DNA of 64,000 nucleotides from Leptopterna dolabrata (taxonomy: Eukaryota; Arthropoda; Insecta; Hemiptera; Miridae). Both the position numbers and the translations under genes were made by a program. The DNA is taken from the NCBI GenBank assembly GCA_954871275.1, contig OX940988.1:6254177-6318176 (forward strand), given 5' to 3'. The first letter of the stretch is position 1. Each line of letters starts with the position of its first letter. The notes under the pieces were generated by a model. The model was not told the origin of the DNA, ran no database searches, and worked only from the letters and a program-made list of their open reading frames with translations. Below are positions 1-9,641 of this stretch, piece after piece.

Positions 1-624
1 AATCCAACTAATAAATCCGGAGTTATGCATGAAGTCATAGTAATCTGTGATTTCATGACCTGGGTTATTATCAATAATATTCAGATTTATATCGCCAGTA
101 AAAATGGTTATTCCTTCTCCCGCTAATGGTTTAACATTTTCCTTAACGTCTTCTACAAATTCTGAAATTTCACCGATATGTGAGCGATACAGAGCAATAA
201 TATAATAGTCCTGTGAGTTGATTTTGAATTTAATACTTATCGTTGAACACCCTCTGATCCTTAGTTCTTTGTGGCTTTCAATGTGGATTGTTTTCGCAAC
301 GTAAACGGCAACTCCGCAGGCCTTGTTCAAGGTCGATGTGCTGATGAGAAGGTCGTATTCCGGGATCGCGAAGACCGCTGCGTAATCGAAATGTTGGTCG
401 AACCATATTTCTGTCAGGACGATCAGCTTTGGTTTGTTCTCAATTTGTTCAAGGTAACAAAAAAATTGATCCATGTTTGCTTTCATGCTTCGGATATTTA
501 GGGTCCATATAGAGAAACTATCTTTACTAAAAAACTGACTGACGGAAGCCATATCACTACATTGCACAGGACTATTTCCTGGCGAGAGAAAGTGCTCTTC
601 ATGATCCGTGGTTTCAATTTCCAT
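1..624 (-). CDS. LINE ORF2, N-terminal endonuclease part (runs off the left edge)
   Basis: Read on the minus strand, an ATG at 624-622 opens a frame with no stop for 208 codons to the window edge. The translation has the landmarks of the apurinic-like endonuclease (EEP) domain of non-LTR retrotransposons: an asparagine-containing 'LNIRSM' block near residue 42, the 'TEIWF' catalytic glutamate block near residue 71, a 'GVAVYV' strand and a 'GDINLNI' block near residue 177. In this family the enzyme nicks target DNA to prime reverse transcription. The start codon overlaps the end of ORF1 by 11 nt in another frame, as is usual for R1/Jockey/I-type bicistronic LINEs. The reverse transcriptase would lie left of the window. 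The clade (R1 or Jockey-like) is inferred from ORF1. Confidence 0.85.
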   Translation of the reverse strand, partial: MEIETTDHEEHFLSPGNSPVQCSDMASVSQFFSKDSFSIWTLNIRSMKANMDQFFCYLEQIENKPKLIVLTEIWFDQHFDYAAVFAIPEYDLLISTSTLNKACGVAVYVAKTIHIESHKELRIRGCSTISIKFKINSQDYYIIALYRSHIGEISEFVEDVKENVKPLAGEGITIFTGDINLNIIDNNPGHEITDYYDFMHNSGFISWI

Positions 625-1738
625 AATCAGTGCGATTTACGAGACCCTGAAGTGCATTTATGTAGCTTGGGCAGTTTACATCATTAGCAGCGTGATCGTG
701 CGCTATATTGAACTTTTTGCAGTTAACGCAGGTCGGTTGGTCTTTCTTTTCACAGGTAGAAGTGTCGTGGGCTCCTGAACAATGGGCGCATGCTGGTGTT
801 TGCGCCTTACATGTTTTCTGAACATGGTTTAAACCGTTGCATCGATAGCAGCGCGAAATTCGAATAAAGTCCTCTATTCTGCAACTACTCCAGCCTAAAT
901 AGACTTTTTGCAACTTGAGAAGCTTCTTACGAAGCTCTGGGGATACTTCTATAGTTTGATTCATGGTTAGGCCGCCTTTTCTCCCAAATTTGAAACCAAA
1001 TTTCATTTGATCCTTTATTTCACCTTCCTCCATATTGTTCAGTTTAATGAGGCTTTCTCTTATTTCCTCTTCTGTCATTTCCGAGGGAACTCCAAAAAGT
1101 GCCAGTCGTGGTAACCTTTTCATTGGGCGTGAGATCGTCAGTCCGATTTCTTTGAGAGTATTATTTGCCATAATTGCATTAAGATCTTCTTTTCCTGCAG
1201 CTCGAATTAGTAGCCCTTTTTTTCCCAAATTTCGCACTGCACTAATTTTAACACCCTCATCAACCGGATTGTAAACTGCCTTCAGATCTTGTTTAATTTC
1301 TTCCGGATTTTTTTTAGACGCTTTGTCCGTTGGGTAAATTACCACGCTGTTGTCCGTTTGCAGGGGTTTTTTCATTGCTTTAGATTTGAGAATTTGCGCA
1401 TATGAGGTTGGTCCGTTGCCTTGGTCTGCGGTTTCATTTTTAGAAATTATCTCAAGTATCGAGAGAGTGTTTGCTTCCAGAGACTCACATAATTCCTTTC
1501 TCACTCTTTTCGCCTCTACATAAGAGCCATGAGTTTTAGTTAATTCCAATGCCAGGTCATGAACTCTCTTCACTATCCGCTTCACATATGCTGTTATTGT
1601 GGTAGTCTCGCTTTTCCCGATTTTATTGTCCTTGTTGAGACAGAATTTAATAAGTTCTCCCTCATTGCGGTTTACCTCGTCGACGATCAAGCAGGCGAAT
1701 TCACTTGTATCCACCTCACGAATTGCTGATTCCTCCAT
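614..1738 (-). CDS. LINE ORF1 (gag-like, zinc-knuckle protein)
   Basis: This is an intact 374-codon frame. The N-terminal half is charged and probably helical. A 'VVIYP' motif near residue 132 precedes a region typical of insect LINE gag proteins. The C-terminus (residues 298-360) carries three cysteine/histidine clusters: CX2CX4HX4C, CX2CX3HX4C and a third looser CX2C...H...C. That set is characteristic of ORF1 of R1, Jockey and I-type elements, where the protein binds element RNA and packages it with ORF2. It ends inside the first codons of ORF2 (11-nt overlap). No frameshift or stop is seen, so this copy may be young. Assignment to gag is firm; the clade is less so. Confidence 0.88.
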   Translation of the reverse strand: MEESAIREVDTSEFACLIVDEVNRNEGELIKFCLNKDNKIGKSETTTITAYVKRIVKRVHDLALELTKTHGSYVEAKRVRKELCESLEANTLSILEIISKNETADQGNGPTSYAQILKSKAMKKPLQTDNSVVIYPTDKASKKNPEEIKQDLKAVYNPVDEGVKISAVRNLGKKGLLIRAAGKEDLNAIMANNTLKEIGLTISRPMKRLPRLALFGVPSEMTEEEIRESLIKLNNMEEGEIKDQMKFGFKFGRKGGLTMNQTIEVSPELRKKLLKLQKVYLGWSSCRIEDFIRISRCYRCNGLNHVQKTCKAQTPACAHCSGAHDTSTCEKKDQPTCVNCKKFNIAHDHAANDVNCPSYINALQGLVNRTDYGN

Positions 1739-2000
1739 TTTCGACCGACCTCGTCGCGAAAACTCCCACCGTAGCCGCTATTGCGAAAGGCGGAATTGCA
1801 CTTTTTTTTCCGAACACTGTTTCGAACTCGCGTTGTTTCTCCGACGAGAGCTGGAAGAGAACAAGTCTCTATAAAACCAGCCCTTCTGGTCCAGCTCTTC
1901 ATTCGACGATCCGACCCTCGACTTACTACTTCTCTCTCGACCCTTTCTCTCTCGTCCTCTCTCTCTCCTTTCCTCGCACCCGCTGTGGTGAAAACCGCGG
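1739..2000. promoter_or_regulatory. Leader with TATA-like box and CT-rich tract beside minisatellite
   Basis: On the plus strand TATAAAA lies at 1870-1876, followed by a long CT-rich tract (about 1925-1978) and then the minisatellite. On the minus strand the same DNA is the 5' leader of the LINE ORF1 that starts at 1738. The order TATA, CT tract, 40-50 bp repeats recurs at 28.5-28.9 kb (opposite strand) and inside a solo LTR at 36.45-37.02 kb. The stretch is therefore either the 5' UTR of the LINE or the remains of an LTR read on the plus strand. LTR ends with a target duplication were looked for here and not found. Confidence 0.4.
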
Positions 2001-2311
2001 GGTACACTCCCGGTATGTGCTGCGGTGAAAACCGCGGGATACTTTCTTCTCCAGTAACACCAGCTGTGGTGAAAACTGTGGGGTGTTAGCTTCCATCCGC
2101 TCGGTGTCTGCTGTGGTGAAAACCGCGGGGTACTAGCTCCAACATCCCAGGCGTCTGCTGTGGTGAAAACCGCAGGACGCCTTCCTCTCCATAGTAACTG
2201 CTGTGGTGAAAACCACGGGGAGCCTCACCCTATGGCGCCTGCTGTGGTGAAAACCGCAGGGAGCTAACCTTCCCTACGACTAACGCCTGCTGTGGTGAAA
2301 ACCGCGGGGCA
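1979..2311 (+). repeat. Minisatellite array A (8 units)
   Basis: Eight copies of a core reading TGTGGTGAAAACCGCGGGG, with small variants, occur every 37-50 bp; the sequence between cores is more variable. The same core in reverse complement builds the array at 28.49-28.81 kb. Open frames through the array are by-products of the repeat. Confidence 0.9.
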
Positions 2312-2405
2312 TTAGTGAAAAGACTTCGATGGAGCACCTCCTTTTTCATCCGCCATGTTGTGAGCATCCAGCACACATCCGCTCACAACACCTACGTTAT
2401 ATGGT

Positions 2406-5400
2406 TTCGTGCAATGAATTGTCTTTTTCTTTATACCTATCATCCAGTGCCTACAAAACCTCACCAGCTTAAACCTACATGATGCAGAAATAAGGAACAG
2501 CTTGAATGGCATTTACAACGATCTCTTCAAGTTCCAGTTCCTTCTTTTCATGTCGGAAAATATATGGTTCATTCAGCTCATCCACGAGGCAAGCAATCAG
2601 GCCATCCCACGTATCAGTCCATATGGGGGCAAACCAAAAAAGTATTGGTGGACAAACGCATGTGCAGAAGCAGAGAGAAATAGAAAAATAGCCTGCCTCG
2701 CATTCAAAAACAATGGCAATTTTGTCACATTCATGGAAGCCCAACGCTGTACAGCCATAGCTAGACAAACTCTGAACGCAGCACGGAGGCTTTCCTTCCA
2801 GAGGTATTGCGAAGGGTTGAACAGAACAACTCCAGTCAAGCAAATCTGGAATCAGATCAGCATCCTCCAACAATCAACAAGTCACGCTGACACCTACACC
2901 CAGAAAGGAGAATGGACCATGCAGTTCATGCAGAACATCACACCCGACTGGGTTGAACCTTCCTCACCCGCTCAATCCACTGGAGAGTCATCAAATAACA
3001 TAGCACATTTCAAAGCCCCCTTTACGATGAAAGAGTTCACAAATGCAGCAACCAGAAACACGGACACAGCACCTGGAATGGACGGAATACCCTACAAAGT
3101 ACTTCTTCAGTTACCTGTGTCTTATCAACACAAACTCTTAAGTTTCTATAATTATTTCTGGCATTCTGGCTGCTACCCTATAAGCTGGAAGGAATACATC
3201 GTAATACCCATTCACAAGCCAGGAAAACCAAAGGACAACGACAAATCTTACAGACCTATCGCTCTGGCCTCATGTTTGATGAAAACCTTCGAGAGAATGG
3301 TAAAGTTCAGATTGATGTGGTGGCTCGAATCCAACAGCCTACTACCTAACTCGCAGTTTGGTTTCCGGTCTGGCCGATCGACGATGGACGCGGTTGGCAA
3401 GCTGGTTTGCGATGCCTCAATTGGACTCACAAACAACGACACCACACTGGCACTGTTCCTCGATGTCAGCTCGGCATATGATGACGTCATATTGCCATTA
3501 CTCCTTCAACAACTCTCATCAATCGGCATCCCACAAACCTGCGCCAATAGTATTGTCCATCTAATTGAAGAGCGTTCTGTCCATGTTTGGTGTGGGGGGC
3601 AAATGCACGGCCCTCGAACGGCCTGGAGGGGATTGCCACAGGGGGCGATTCTTAGCACAATTCTCTACGTACTATATGTAGCAGAGCTGGAGGAACATAT
3701 GCCAGAGGGGACTCACATTATCCAGTACGCAGATGACATCTGTATCTACTGCACTTCCTCCGAAATTAGCACATGCAAAGAACTCTTGGACTCTGCTGCA
3801 TCAGCTGCCTTCAATTTCTTAAACAATCTCGGCCTGAGCATTTCACCTCAAAAATCAGTGGTCTGCCCTTTTTCTCGCCGTCGTCGATTATTGCTAGGAG
3901 AAACTGAACGGCTCGGAGGCCTCGACATCCCTTGCAGACGTCAAGTAAAATTCCTTGGAGTAACACTCACAACCACACTTAACTGGAATGCTCACATCAC
4001 TGCTGCTATCCAAAAGACTGAGCCATATCTCAATTTAGCTAAGGTGTTCACACGTGTAAAATGGGGAGCAGACCCTAAAATAGGACTGCTCTTCTACAGA
4101 GCCACCACAAGGGCTGTACTGGATTACGGCGCAATCTTCTATGGATCTGCTTCCAGAACCAGTTTGGAGAAGGTGGATAGGGCACAAAACAAGGCTCTTC
4201 GAATTGCTCTAGGGACTCTACCCTCAACCCCAGTCAACGCTCTGCTTGCAGAAGCTGGAGAACCTCCTTTGCACTTGCGCCAAAAACTTCTGGCAGACAG
4301 GCACCTTCTCAAACTCTACAGCAAGGACCCAAGAGCATACGAAAAAATACGGATACTTTCGATAGAAAATCTTGTTGCTGACTACTGGGCCAAAAAACCC
4401 TCCCCATTACTATGCCACAGCTTCACGGACTTTGGAAATGAAACACAATGGGTAGCCCAATCAACTATTCCGCGCATCTATACCGTTCCGTATTCCTTTT
4501 TCAGACAACCTGTTGCTTCTGTGAAAATGCCTAGCAATGCATACGCTTCCAGCTCCAACTTCAGGAAGTATCTCCAATCAAAGTGGCCAAACAGCATATT
4601 TATATACACTGATGGCTCTCGCCACAGTGGAGGCACAGGGAGTGCCTTCTTCGACTCATGCACTGGGTTCTGTCAAGGTGCTCGCCTCTGGGGTCACGCC
4701 TCCAATTACACTGCAGAAGTGCATGCAATACACCTAGCCCTCGAACACGTCTCCAGAATCAGCGACTTGAGGCAGATAGTAATTTTCACAGACTCACTGA
4801 GTGCTGTGCTGAAATTCTCTTCTCTTAAACCCTCAACTGTTCTGAACGCTATAGAAGCCGAAATCCTAAGGAAGATCTCTATTATAGACCAAAAGGTGAT
4901 TATATGCTGGATAAAAGGACACGCAGGTATCGAGGGAAACGAGATTGCCGACCGAAAAGCCAAAGAAGCAGCTTGCCATGAGGAGCCTTCACCTGTGCCT
5001 ACTTTCCCTCACACGGACCTTAGACGCTGGTCCCACTCCAAGCTTCTTTATGCATGGAAAGAGGAGTTCCTGACGTATCCTGCGGGAAACAGATATAAGT
5101 CCTTGTTCCCAACACCAAAGCGAAGGCCTTGGTTTGACGAAATCCAGGCCAGCAAGCCGAAGTCCTTTTACACTACGATCAGCAGACTGCGAACCGGACA
5201 CGCCAAAACTAACATATACCTTCACCAAATCAACCCATCAAACACTCCGATGTGCCGAAGATGCCGAAACGAAGAGGAGACCGTGGAGCATGTCACACTG
5301 GCCTGTGAAAACAACAGATCCATCGGAGCACCATACTGGAAGATAATTTCCCAACACACGACCAATCCATTCAATTTAGACACCATCCTCGCCGAAAATA

Positions 5401-5521
5401 GCATCGAAATTTACGAAACTCTGTATAAATTCCTTGTTAAAATAGATGTACAATTGTGATGAACTATTGAAGTAACAAAACATTAACCATTGTAGCGGCT
5501 GAATGCAGGTTATGCGACGCC

Positions 5522-5557
<36 letters not shown>
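2406..5557 (+). mobile_element. I-like LINE, 5'-truncated insertion with poly(A) tail
   Basis: The unit contains a reverse transcriptase/RNase H frame, a short 3' UTR and a run of 32 A at 5526-5557. A 7-bp match ATATGGT lies at 2399-2405 and at 5557-5563, immediately outside the proposed ends, and could be the target-site duplication. The match is short and could be chance. The endonuclease region is absent, consistent with 5' truncation during target-primed reverse transcription. Confidence 0.75.
2418..5459 (+). CDS. LINE ORF2 fragment: reverse transcriptase + RNase H + C-terminal zinc motif
   Basis: The frame is open from 2418 to a TGA at 5457-5459, about 1013 codons. No ATG begins it because the element is 5'-truncated. 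It starts in the linker that follows the endonuclease. The reverse transcriptase shows 'LDVSSAYDDV' (motif A), 'RGLPQGAILS' (motif B) and the catalytic 'QYADDICIYC' (motif C). RNase H follows, with 'IYTDGSRHSGG', 'AEVHAIHLALE', 'FTDSLSAVL' and 'GHAGIEGNEIADRKAK', giving the expected acidic catalytic set. A C-terminal 'CRRC...H...C' cluster ends the protein. Reverse transcriptase plus RNase H is typical of the I superclade. No internal stop or frameshift is seen. Without its endonuclease this copy cannot move by itself. Confidence 0.93.
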   Translation: MVFFFIPIIQCLQNLTSLNLHDAEIRNSLNGIYNDLFKFQFLLFMSENIWFIQLIHEASNQAIPRISPYGGKPKKYWWTNACAEAERNRKIACLAFKNNGNFVTFMEAQRCTAIARQTLNAARRLSFQRYCEGLNRTTPVKQIWNQISILQQSTSHADTYTQKGEWTMQFMQNITPDWVEPSSPAQSTGESSNNIAHFKAPFTMKEFTNAATRNTDTAPGMDGIPYKVLLQLPVSYQHKLLSFYNYFWHSGCYPISWKEYIVIPIHKPGKPKDNDKSYRPIALASCLMKTFERMVKFRLMWWLESNSLLPNSQFGFRSGRSTMDAVGKLVCDASIGLTNNDTTLALFLDVSSAYDDVILPLLLQQLSSIGIPQTCANSIVHLIEERSVHVWCGGQMHGPRTAWRGLPQGAILSTILYVLYVAELEEHMPEGTHIIQYADDICIYCTSSEISTCKELLDSAASAAFNFLNNLGLSISPQKSVVCPFSRRRRLLLGETERLGGLDIPCRRQVKFLGVTLTTTLNWNAHITAAIQKTEPYLNLAKVFTRVKWGADPKIGLLFYRATTRAVLDYGAIFYGSASRTSLEKVDRAQNKALRIALGTLPSTPVNALLAEAGEPPLHLRQKLLADRHLLKLYSKDPRAYEKIRILSIENLVADYWAKKPSPLLCHSFTDFGNETQWVAQSTIPRIYTVPYSFFRQPVASVKMPSNAYASSSNFRKYLQSKWPNSIFIYTDGSRHSGGTGSAFFDSCTGFCQGARLWGHASNYTAEVHAIHLALEHVSRISDLRQIVIFTDSLSAVLKFSSLKPSTVLNAIEAEILRKISIIDQKVIICWIKGHAGIEGNEIADRKAKEAACHEEPSPVPTFPHTDLRRWSHSKLLYAWKEEFLTYPAGNRYKSLFPTPKRRPWFDEIQASKPKSFYTTISRLRTGHAKTNIYLHQINPSNTPMCRRCRNEEETVEHVTLACENNRSIGAPYWKIISQHTTNPFNLDTILAENSIEIYETLYKFLVKIDVQL

Positions 5558-5560
<3 letters not shown>

Positions 5561-5563
5561 GGT

Positions 5564-6203
5564 CACCGTACCTATAATCAATCAGGTATTTGTTGACACT
5601 GATATATCGCTATTCCATCATTCACTCCACCCAACTAACCAATAAGTCGAACATTTAGAAACAGAATGAAAGCTGCGGAGACAGGAAAATGCCCGCGGGA
5701 ACAAATATTTGTTTCCATCTCTAAATGGATTATATTTCCTGGTATTTGTGCTGAACGAGAGCTCCCCTCGATGTGTCTTTCACGAGAGGTCAGGAGACCA
5801 TTCCCACTTTGAGTTTTGCCAACATCAACAATTCCTTCATCAGATCGAGGTGGAGTAATTTGCTTTTCCAACGTCTCCAAGTCAATAAGATCCAGAGAAA
5901 GGGAATCATGAATTAAGGATTTCAACCACTGATTGGAATCTACGTTGACTTCCGGAGCCTTTTGTAATTACACTCGCACATACGTGGTGGCTACGTGAGC
6001 TTGGTTTGCTATCTTCCCTGGTCGCTGGAACTGCTATCTTGCCTGGTCTTGCCTGGAGCAATAGGAACATTGGAGTAACGTGCAAAACTGGCGAATTCTA
6101 CTACAGTTTCTACCACAGTTTCATGAATGAATTACAGTTTTTACAACAGTTTTACGTTAGCGAAAATACAGCCTATCATAAACCCATTCACATAACATAC
6201 CTA
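5564..6203. other. Intergenic, no recognisable gene
   Basis: The stretch is AT-rich. The longest frame (5635-5925, minus, 96 codons) has no recognisable motif. Nothing further is supported. Confidence 0.5.
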
Positions 6204-7437
6204 ATTTTGGTTTATTATTTTCAATAATGAATCGAGCATTGGAATCGAGCATGAAAAAAAAAATTCTTACCCCCCCTCAAAATTTGATGGTTTACGTTTC
6301 AAGGTATGTAGAATCCAAAACTGCAATACAAATATTTCTGTCTGTACGCCGTACGCAGTACGGGCCACTTTTCTTAGTTACCATGAATAAAAATTGATGA
6401 AATTCGGGTTATAGGTTCCGTTCGGGGTCTAGTTGGTCCTCGAAGCTCGGCGTTACTGTCAGTCATCTCTAAGGGGTTCAAAATAGGGGTTGAAATTTTC
6501 AGAACGCCGTATCTCAAAAACTTTCGATTGAAGGGTATGGTTTTTTTTACGATTTTAAATTTGTCTTGAGCAAAACAATTTTTTGAGTCCACCCGGAGCA
6601 CTGTACGTCCAGCCGTTCGTGTGCACCAAAAAGCTTCGTCAACACGATCGTGAATCAAACGGTATAAATCCGGCCCAGATAATCATCACTAGGGAGCACC
6701 TGATTATAATCAAGGATGGCTGTATGAAGTCGAGTTGGTTGTTGTGCGATATTATTTCATTATTTTTGATAAGTGATGGACTATTGGATTTTGTTGGTAG
6801 GTACTTGTGAAACGTGAACAAACTTTGAAGTATTATTGATGGGTAAATTATTACTCAACGGTAAATTATTACACAACGGCAAATTATTACACAACGGCAA
6901 ATTATTACACAACGGTAAATTATTACACAACGGTAAATTATTACACAACGGTGAATTATTACACAATGGTTCATGTACCAAGAAGGGGCTGGATTTTGTT
7001 GATCGGTACTTTTGCAACTTGACCAACCGTTGAAGTATTATTGATGGGCAAGTTATTACACAACGGTTCATTATACTTGACCAGAGGTTAGGTACCGACC
7101 ACAGAAAACAGTGATCTACGCAGAAGGGGCATCTATTTCACTCCACATCAACAATTTTCCTTCAGAAGTTCATTATTTGCGTTACTTTTCGCCATTTTAG
7201 TTACTTTTTGCCATCGACAGAATTATTTTAGCAACATTTAACTCGTGATTTAGGTAGGTAGCTAGTAACGAGTACGGGGTTAGGTACTAACCTACGGAGG
7301 GTCTGCGATCTACATAATATGTATAGACTAGTACATGTTATATTATATAGAATCTATACAGAGAGGTGTGATATGTAAAAGAAGGGTATTCTGCACAAAA
7401 TAACAAACCGTTGTGCAGGGATTTGCAGCGTTTTTTT
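6204..7437 (+). mobile_element. Family A repeat, copy A1 (near full length)
   Basis: The left tip is ATTTTGGTTTATTATT, which with the following bases folds into an 11-bp stem (GGTTTATTATT with AATAATGAATC-type partners). The right tip is a second GGTTTATTATT-type repeat (read inverted), then about 27 bp ending GCAGCG and a T-run at 7431-7437. The interior has a conserved block near the hairpin end, an 18-bp tandem array and a TACATAATATGTATAGA region. No coding frame is seen. I read it as a non-autonomous, Helentron-like element; the class is inferred from structure. Confidence 0.7.
6836..6970 (+). repeat. 18-bp tandem array in A1
   Basis: About seven units of AAATTATTACACAACGGT are repeated head to tail with single-base variants. 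Shorter arrays of the same unit (often inverted) occur in the other family A copies near 14.7, 30.35, 42.7 and 49.1 kb. Confidence 0.9.
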
Positions 7438-8694
7438 CAAAAGCACTTCATTACTACACGTAGATCCTCCCATTGATATCAAATCCCGAAATCACGGAAT
7501 ATTCTGCAAATCCAATAAATAGGTAAACATGTTCAAAGACGATAGGAGAAGAGGATTTGAGAGACCTTGCTTGCGCAGTTTTGGGAAAGGCACCATAGGG
7601 TATTCATCAACGGTCAAACGCTCACAAAGATCCAGTCATCCAGCATGAAAATTCGAGCGGATTTTCTAAATAATACCTTATAACATTTTTGGCTACTTAT
7701 TAGTGATTTTCAGCCATTTTTTGTTACCGAGTATTGGCAATTTTTGAACCCCTTTTTATATAATCGAAAACTGTACGCCTTCGAACTTATCCTTTCGTTT
7801 GTCACTTGTACAATTAGAAAAAATTTTTAAATATAAGGATATAAGCAAGGAGCAACTTCATTACTGAATAACCCAACTACTTTGTTCAATGAATTCATTC
7901 GTCTGAGGCAATTTAAACTCGTGTAAAGTGACTCAAATGTCTCATAACTCCTTTTCCCAGTTCACTCACCATGAATGTACCTAGGTATTAGTGTACACTT
8001 TTGTTATTATTGGCTAGGTACTTACCTACTCCTACGCGCGTTTAACATCACAAAAAATCCAAATGATACATCCTCACATATACAACAATACAAGTACCTA
8101 CCTATTCATTTAGTAAAAAATATCCTTCAAATATGGGAACGCGAACATATGGATTTAAAGCAATACCTACATTATCAAGTAAAACATGGTATGGGGAATG
8201 TAACAAATATAGGTAAACTAAAACTTGGAGAGAAACAAATTTTAATAATTGAAAACTATCATGAAATAGGTACATTTTGAATTTTATCGTTTCATAACTG
8301 ATGTTTTAGGTGTAGCACGCAAGAGGTAGCACCGGAACCTTTCTCACTCACACACTCTCTCTCTCTCTCACAGTTGGTATTTTTTTCCACCCTTCTTTTG
8401 ACATGGATATGTCTTACCGCTGGAGGTCAGCCAAATTTTGCGTGACGCATTTTTAAGAGCAAAAAACGTAACGCTATTTGGCGTTTTACTAGGGTTTTCA
8501 CTTACAACCAACCCGTTGCTATGGGTTAGCAACTTCGTCAGTTTTCATCGCACGAAAACCGTTCTCCATTCGCTGTCAAGCTCTTGATTTATCTAGTATT
8601 TATCTTGTAGTTAGAAATTAATTTATTTAAAATTCATCGAGTTTTAAGCCAAGATATAAATAGGTGTAAACAGTAGATCATGGATTTCTGTTGG
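7438..8694. other. Intergenic between A1 and A2
   Basis: AT-rich DNA. A 101-codon frame at 7975-8280 (plus) has no family I recognise and AT-biased composition, so I do not call it a gene. The CT-rich stretch ending in CACAG near 8346-8372 resembles a splice acceptor, but no coding sequence follows it. The 8490-8585 segment is a dispersed repeat listed separately. Confidence 0.45.
8490..8585. repeat. Dispersed ~90-bp repeat, copy 1
   Basis: This segment (from TTTTCACTTACAACCAACCC to about CTGTCAAGCTC) matches, in reverse complement, a segment at about 25535-25645. Shared blocks include TTTTCRCTTACAACC, CGTTGCTAYGG and CTTCGYCAGTTWTCATCG. It lies outside families A, C and H. It could be a SINE fragment or another degenerate mobile element. 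Confidence 0.5.
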
Positions 8695-9641
8695 AAAAAA
8701 CGCTGCAAATCCCTGCACAACGGTTTATTATTTTGTATAGAATACCCTTCTGTTACAGATCACAGCTCTATGTATAGATAACCCGTCTATATAATATGAT
8801 ATGTGTTATTCTATACATATTATGTAGATCCCAGATACATATTATGTAGATGTAAACTCCAGCCCCTTCTACGTAGATGGTATAATGAACCGTTGTGTAA
8901 TAATTTACCGTTGAGTAATGATTTACCGTAGTAATAATTTACCCATCAATAATACTTCAACGTTTGTTCAAGTTTCACTACCTACCAACAAACTCCAAAA
9001 GAGCCATCATTTTTCAAGCGAAATAATATCACAGAACAACCAACTCGACTTCATAATCCGCCAATATAATCAGGTGATCCCTACCAATGATTGGCCGTAT
9101 TCACAAATTCCTATTGTGGGCGCGTCTCTGGTTACGAGATTTGGTTTGAATTGTATACAATTTCATTCACACTGGAGTCGAAAATGCCTGCCGGTGCAAA
9201 CTTCGGGGCCTTACTGTGAACGAACGGCTGGACGTACGATGCTCCGGATGGTCTTAAAAAACTCGCAAGTTCAAGAACTATTTAAAACCGTAAAAATATT
9301 TACGTAAAAAAATGGTATAGGCGTTTTGAAAATTTCAACCCCTATTTTGAACCCCTTAGAGATGACTCACAGTAACGTCGAGCTTCGAGGACCAACTAGA
9401 CGCCGAACGGAACCTATAACCCGAATTTCATCAATTTTTTTTCATGGTAACTAAGAAAAGTGGCCCGTACGGCGTACGGCGTACGGCGTACGGCGTACGG
9501 CGGACAGACAGAAATATTTTTATTGCAGTTTTGGATTCTACATACCTTGAAACGTAAACCATCAAATTTTGAGGGGGGGTAAGAATTTTTTTTTTCATGC
9601 TCGATTCCAATGGTTCATTATTGAAAATAATAAACCAAAAT
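8695..9641 (-). mobile_element. Family A repeat, copy A2
   Basis: The left tip is AAAAAACGCTGCAAAT followed by CGGTTTATTATT. The right tip is an inverted hairpin, GGTTCATTATTGAAAATAATAAACC, and AAAAT. About 947 bp. A heptamer GTACGGC is expanded about five times near 9463-9505. Non-coding. Confidence 0.75.

Noticed and set aside
1700..2400. Complete LTR around minisatellite A
   Set aside because: TATA and CT tract fit, but no TG...CA ends with a matching 5-bp duplication were found on either side.
6836..6970. Regular short repeats resembling a CRISPR array
   Set aside because: 18-bp direct units without spacers, in a eukaryotic transposon; no cas-like genes. The 45-50 bp minisatellites also have unequal, non-unique spacers.
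7975..8280. 101-codon frame in intergenic DNA
   Set aside because: No known motif, no splice or promoter context, AT-biased composition.
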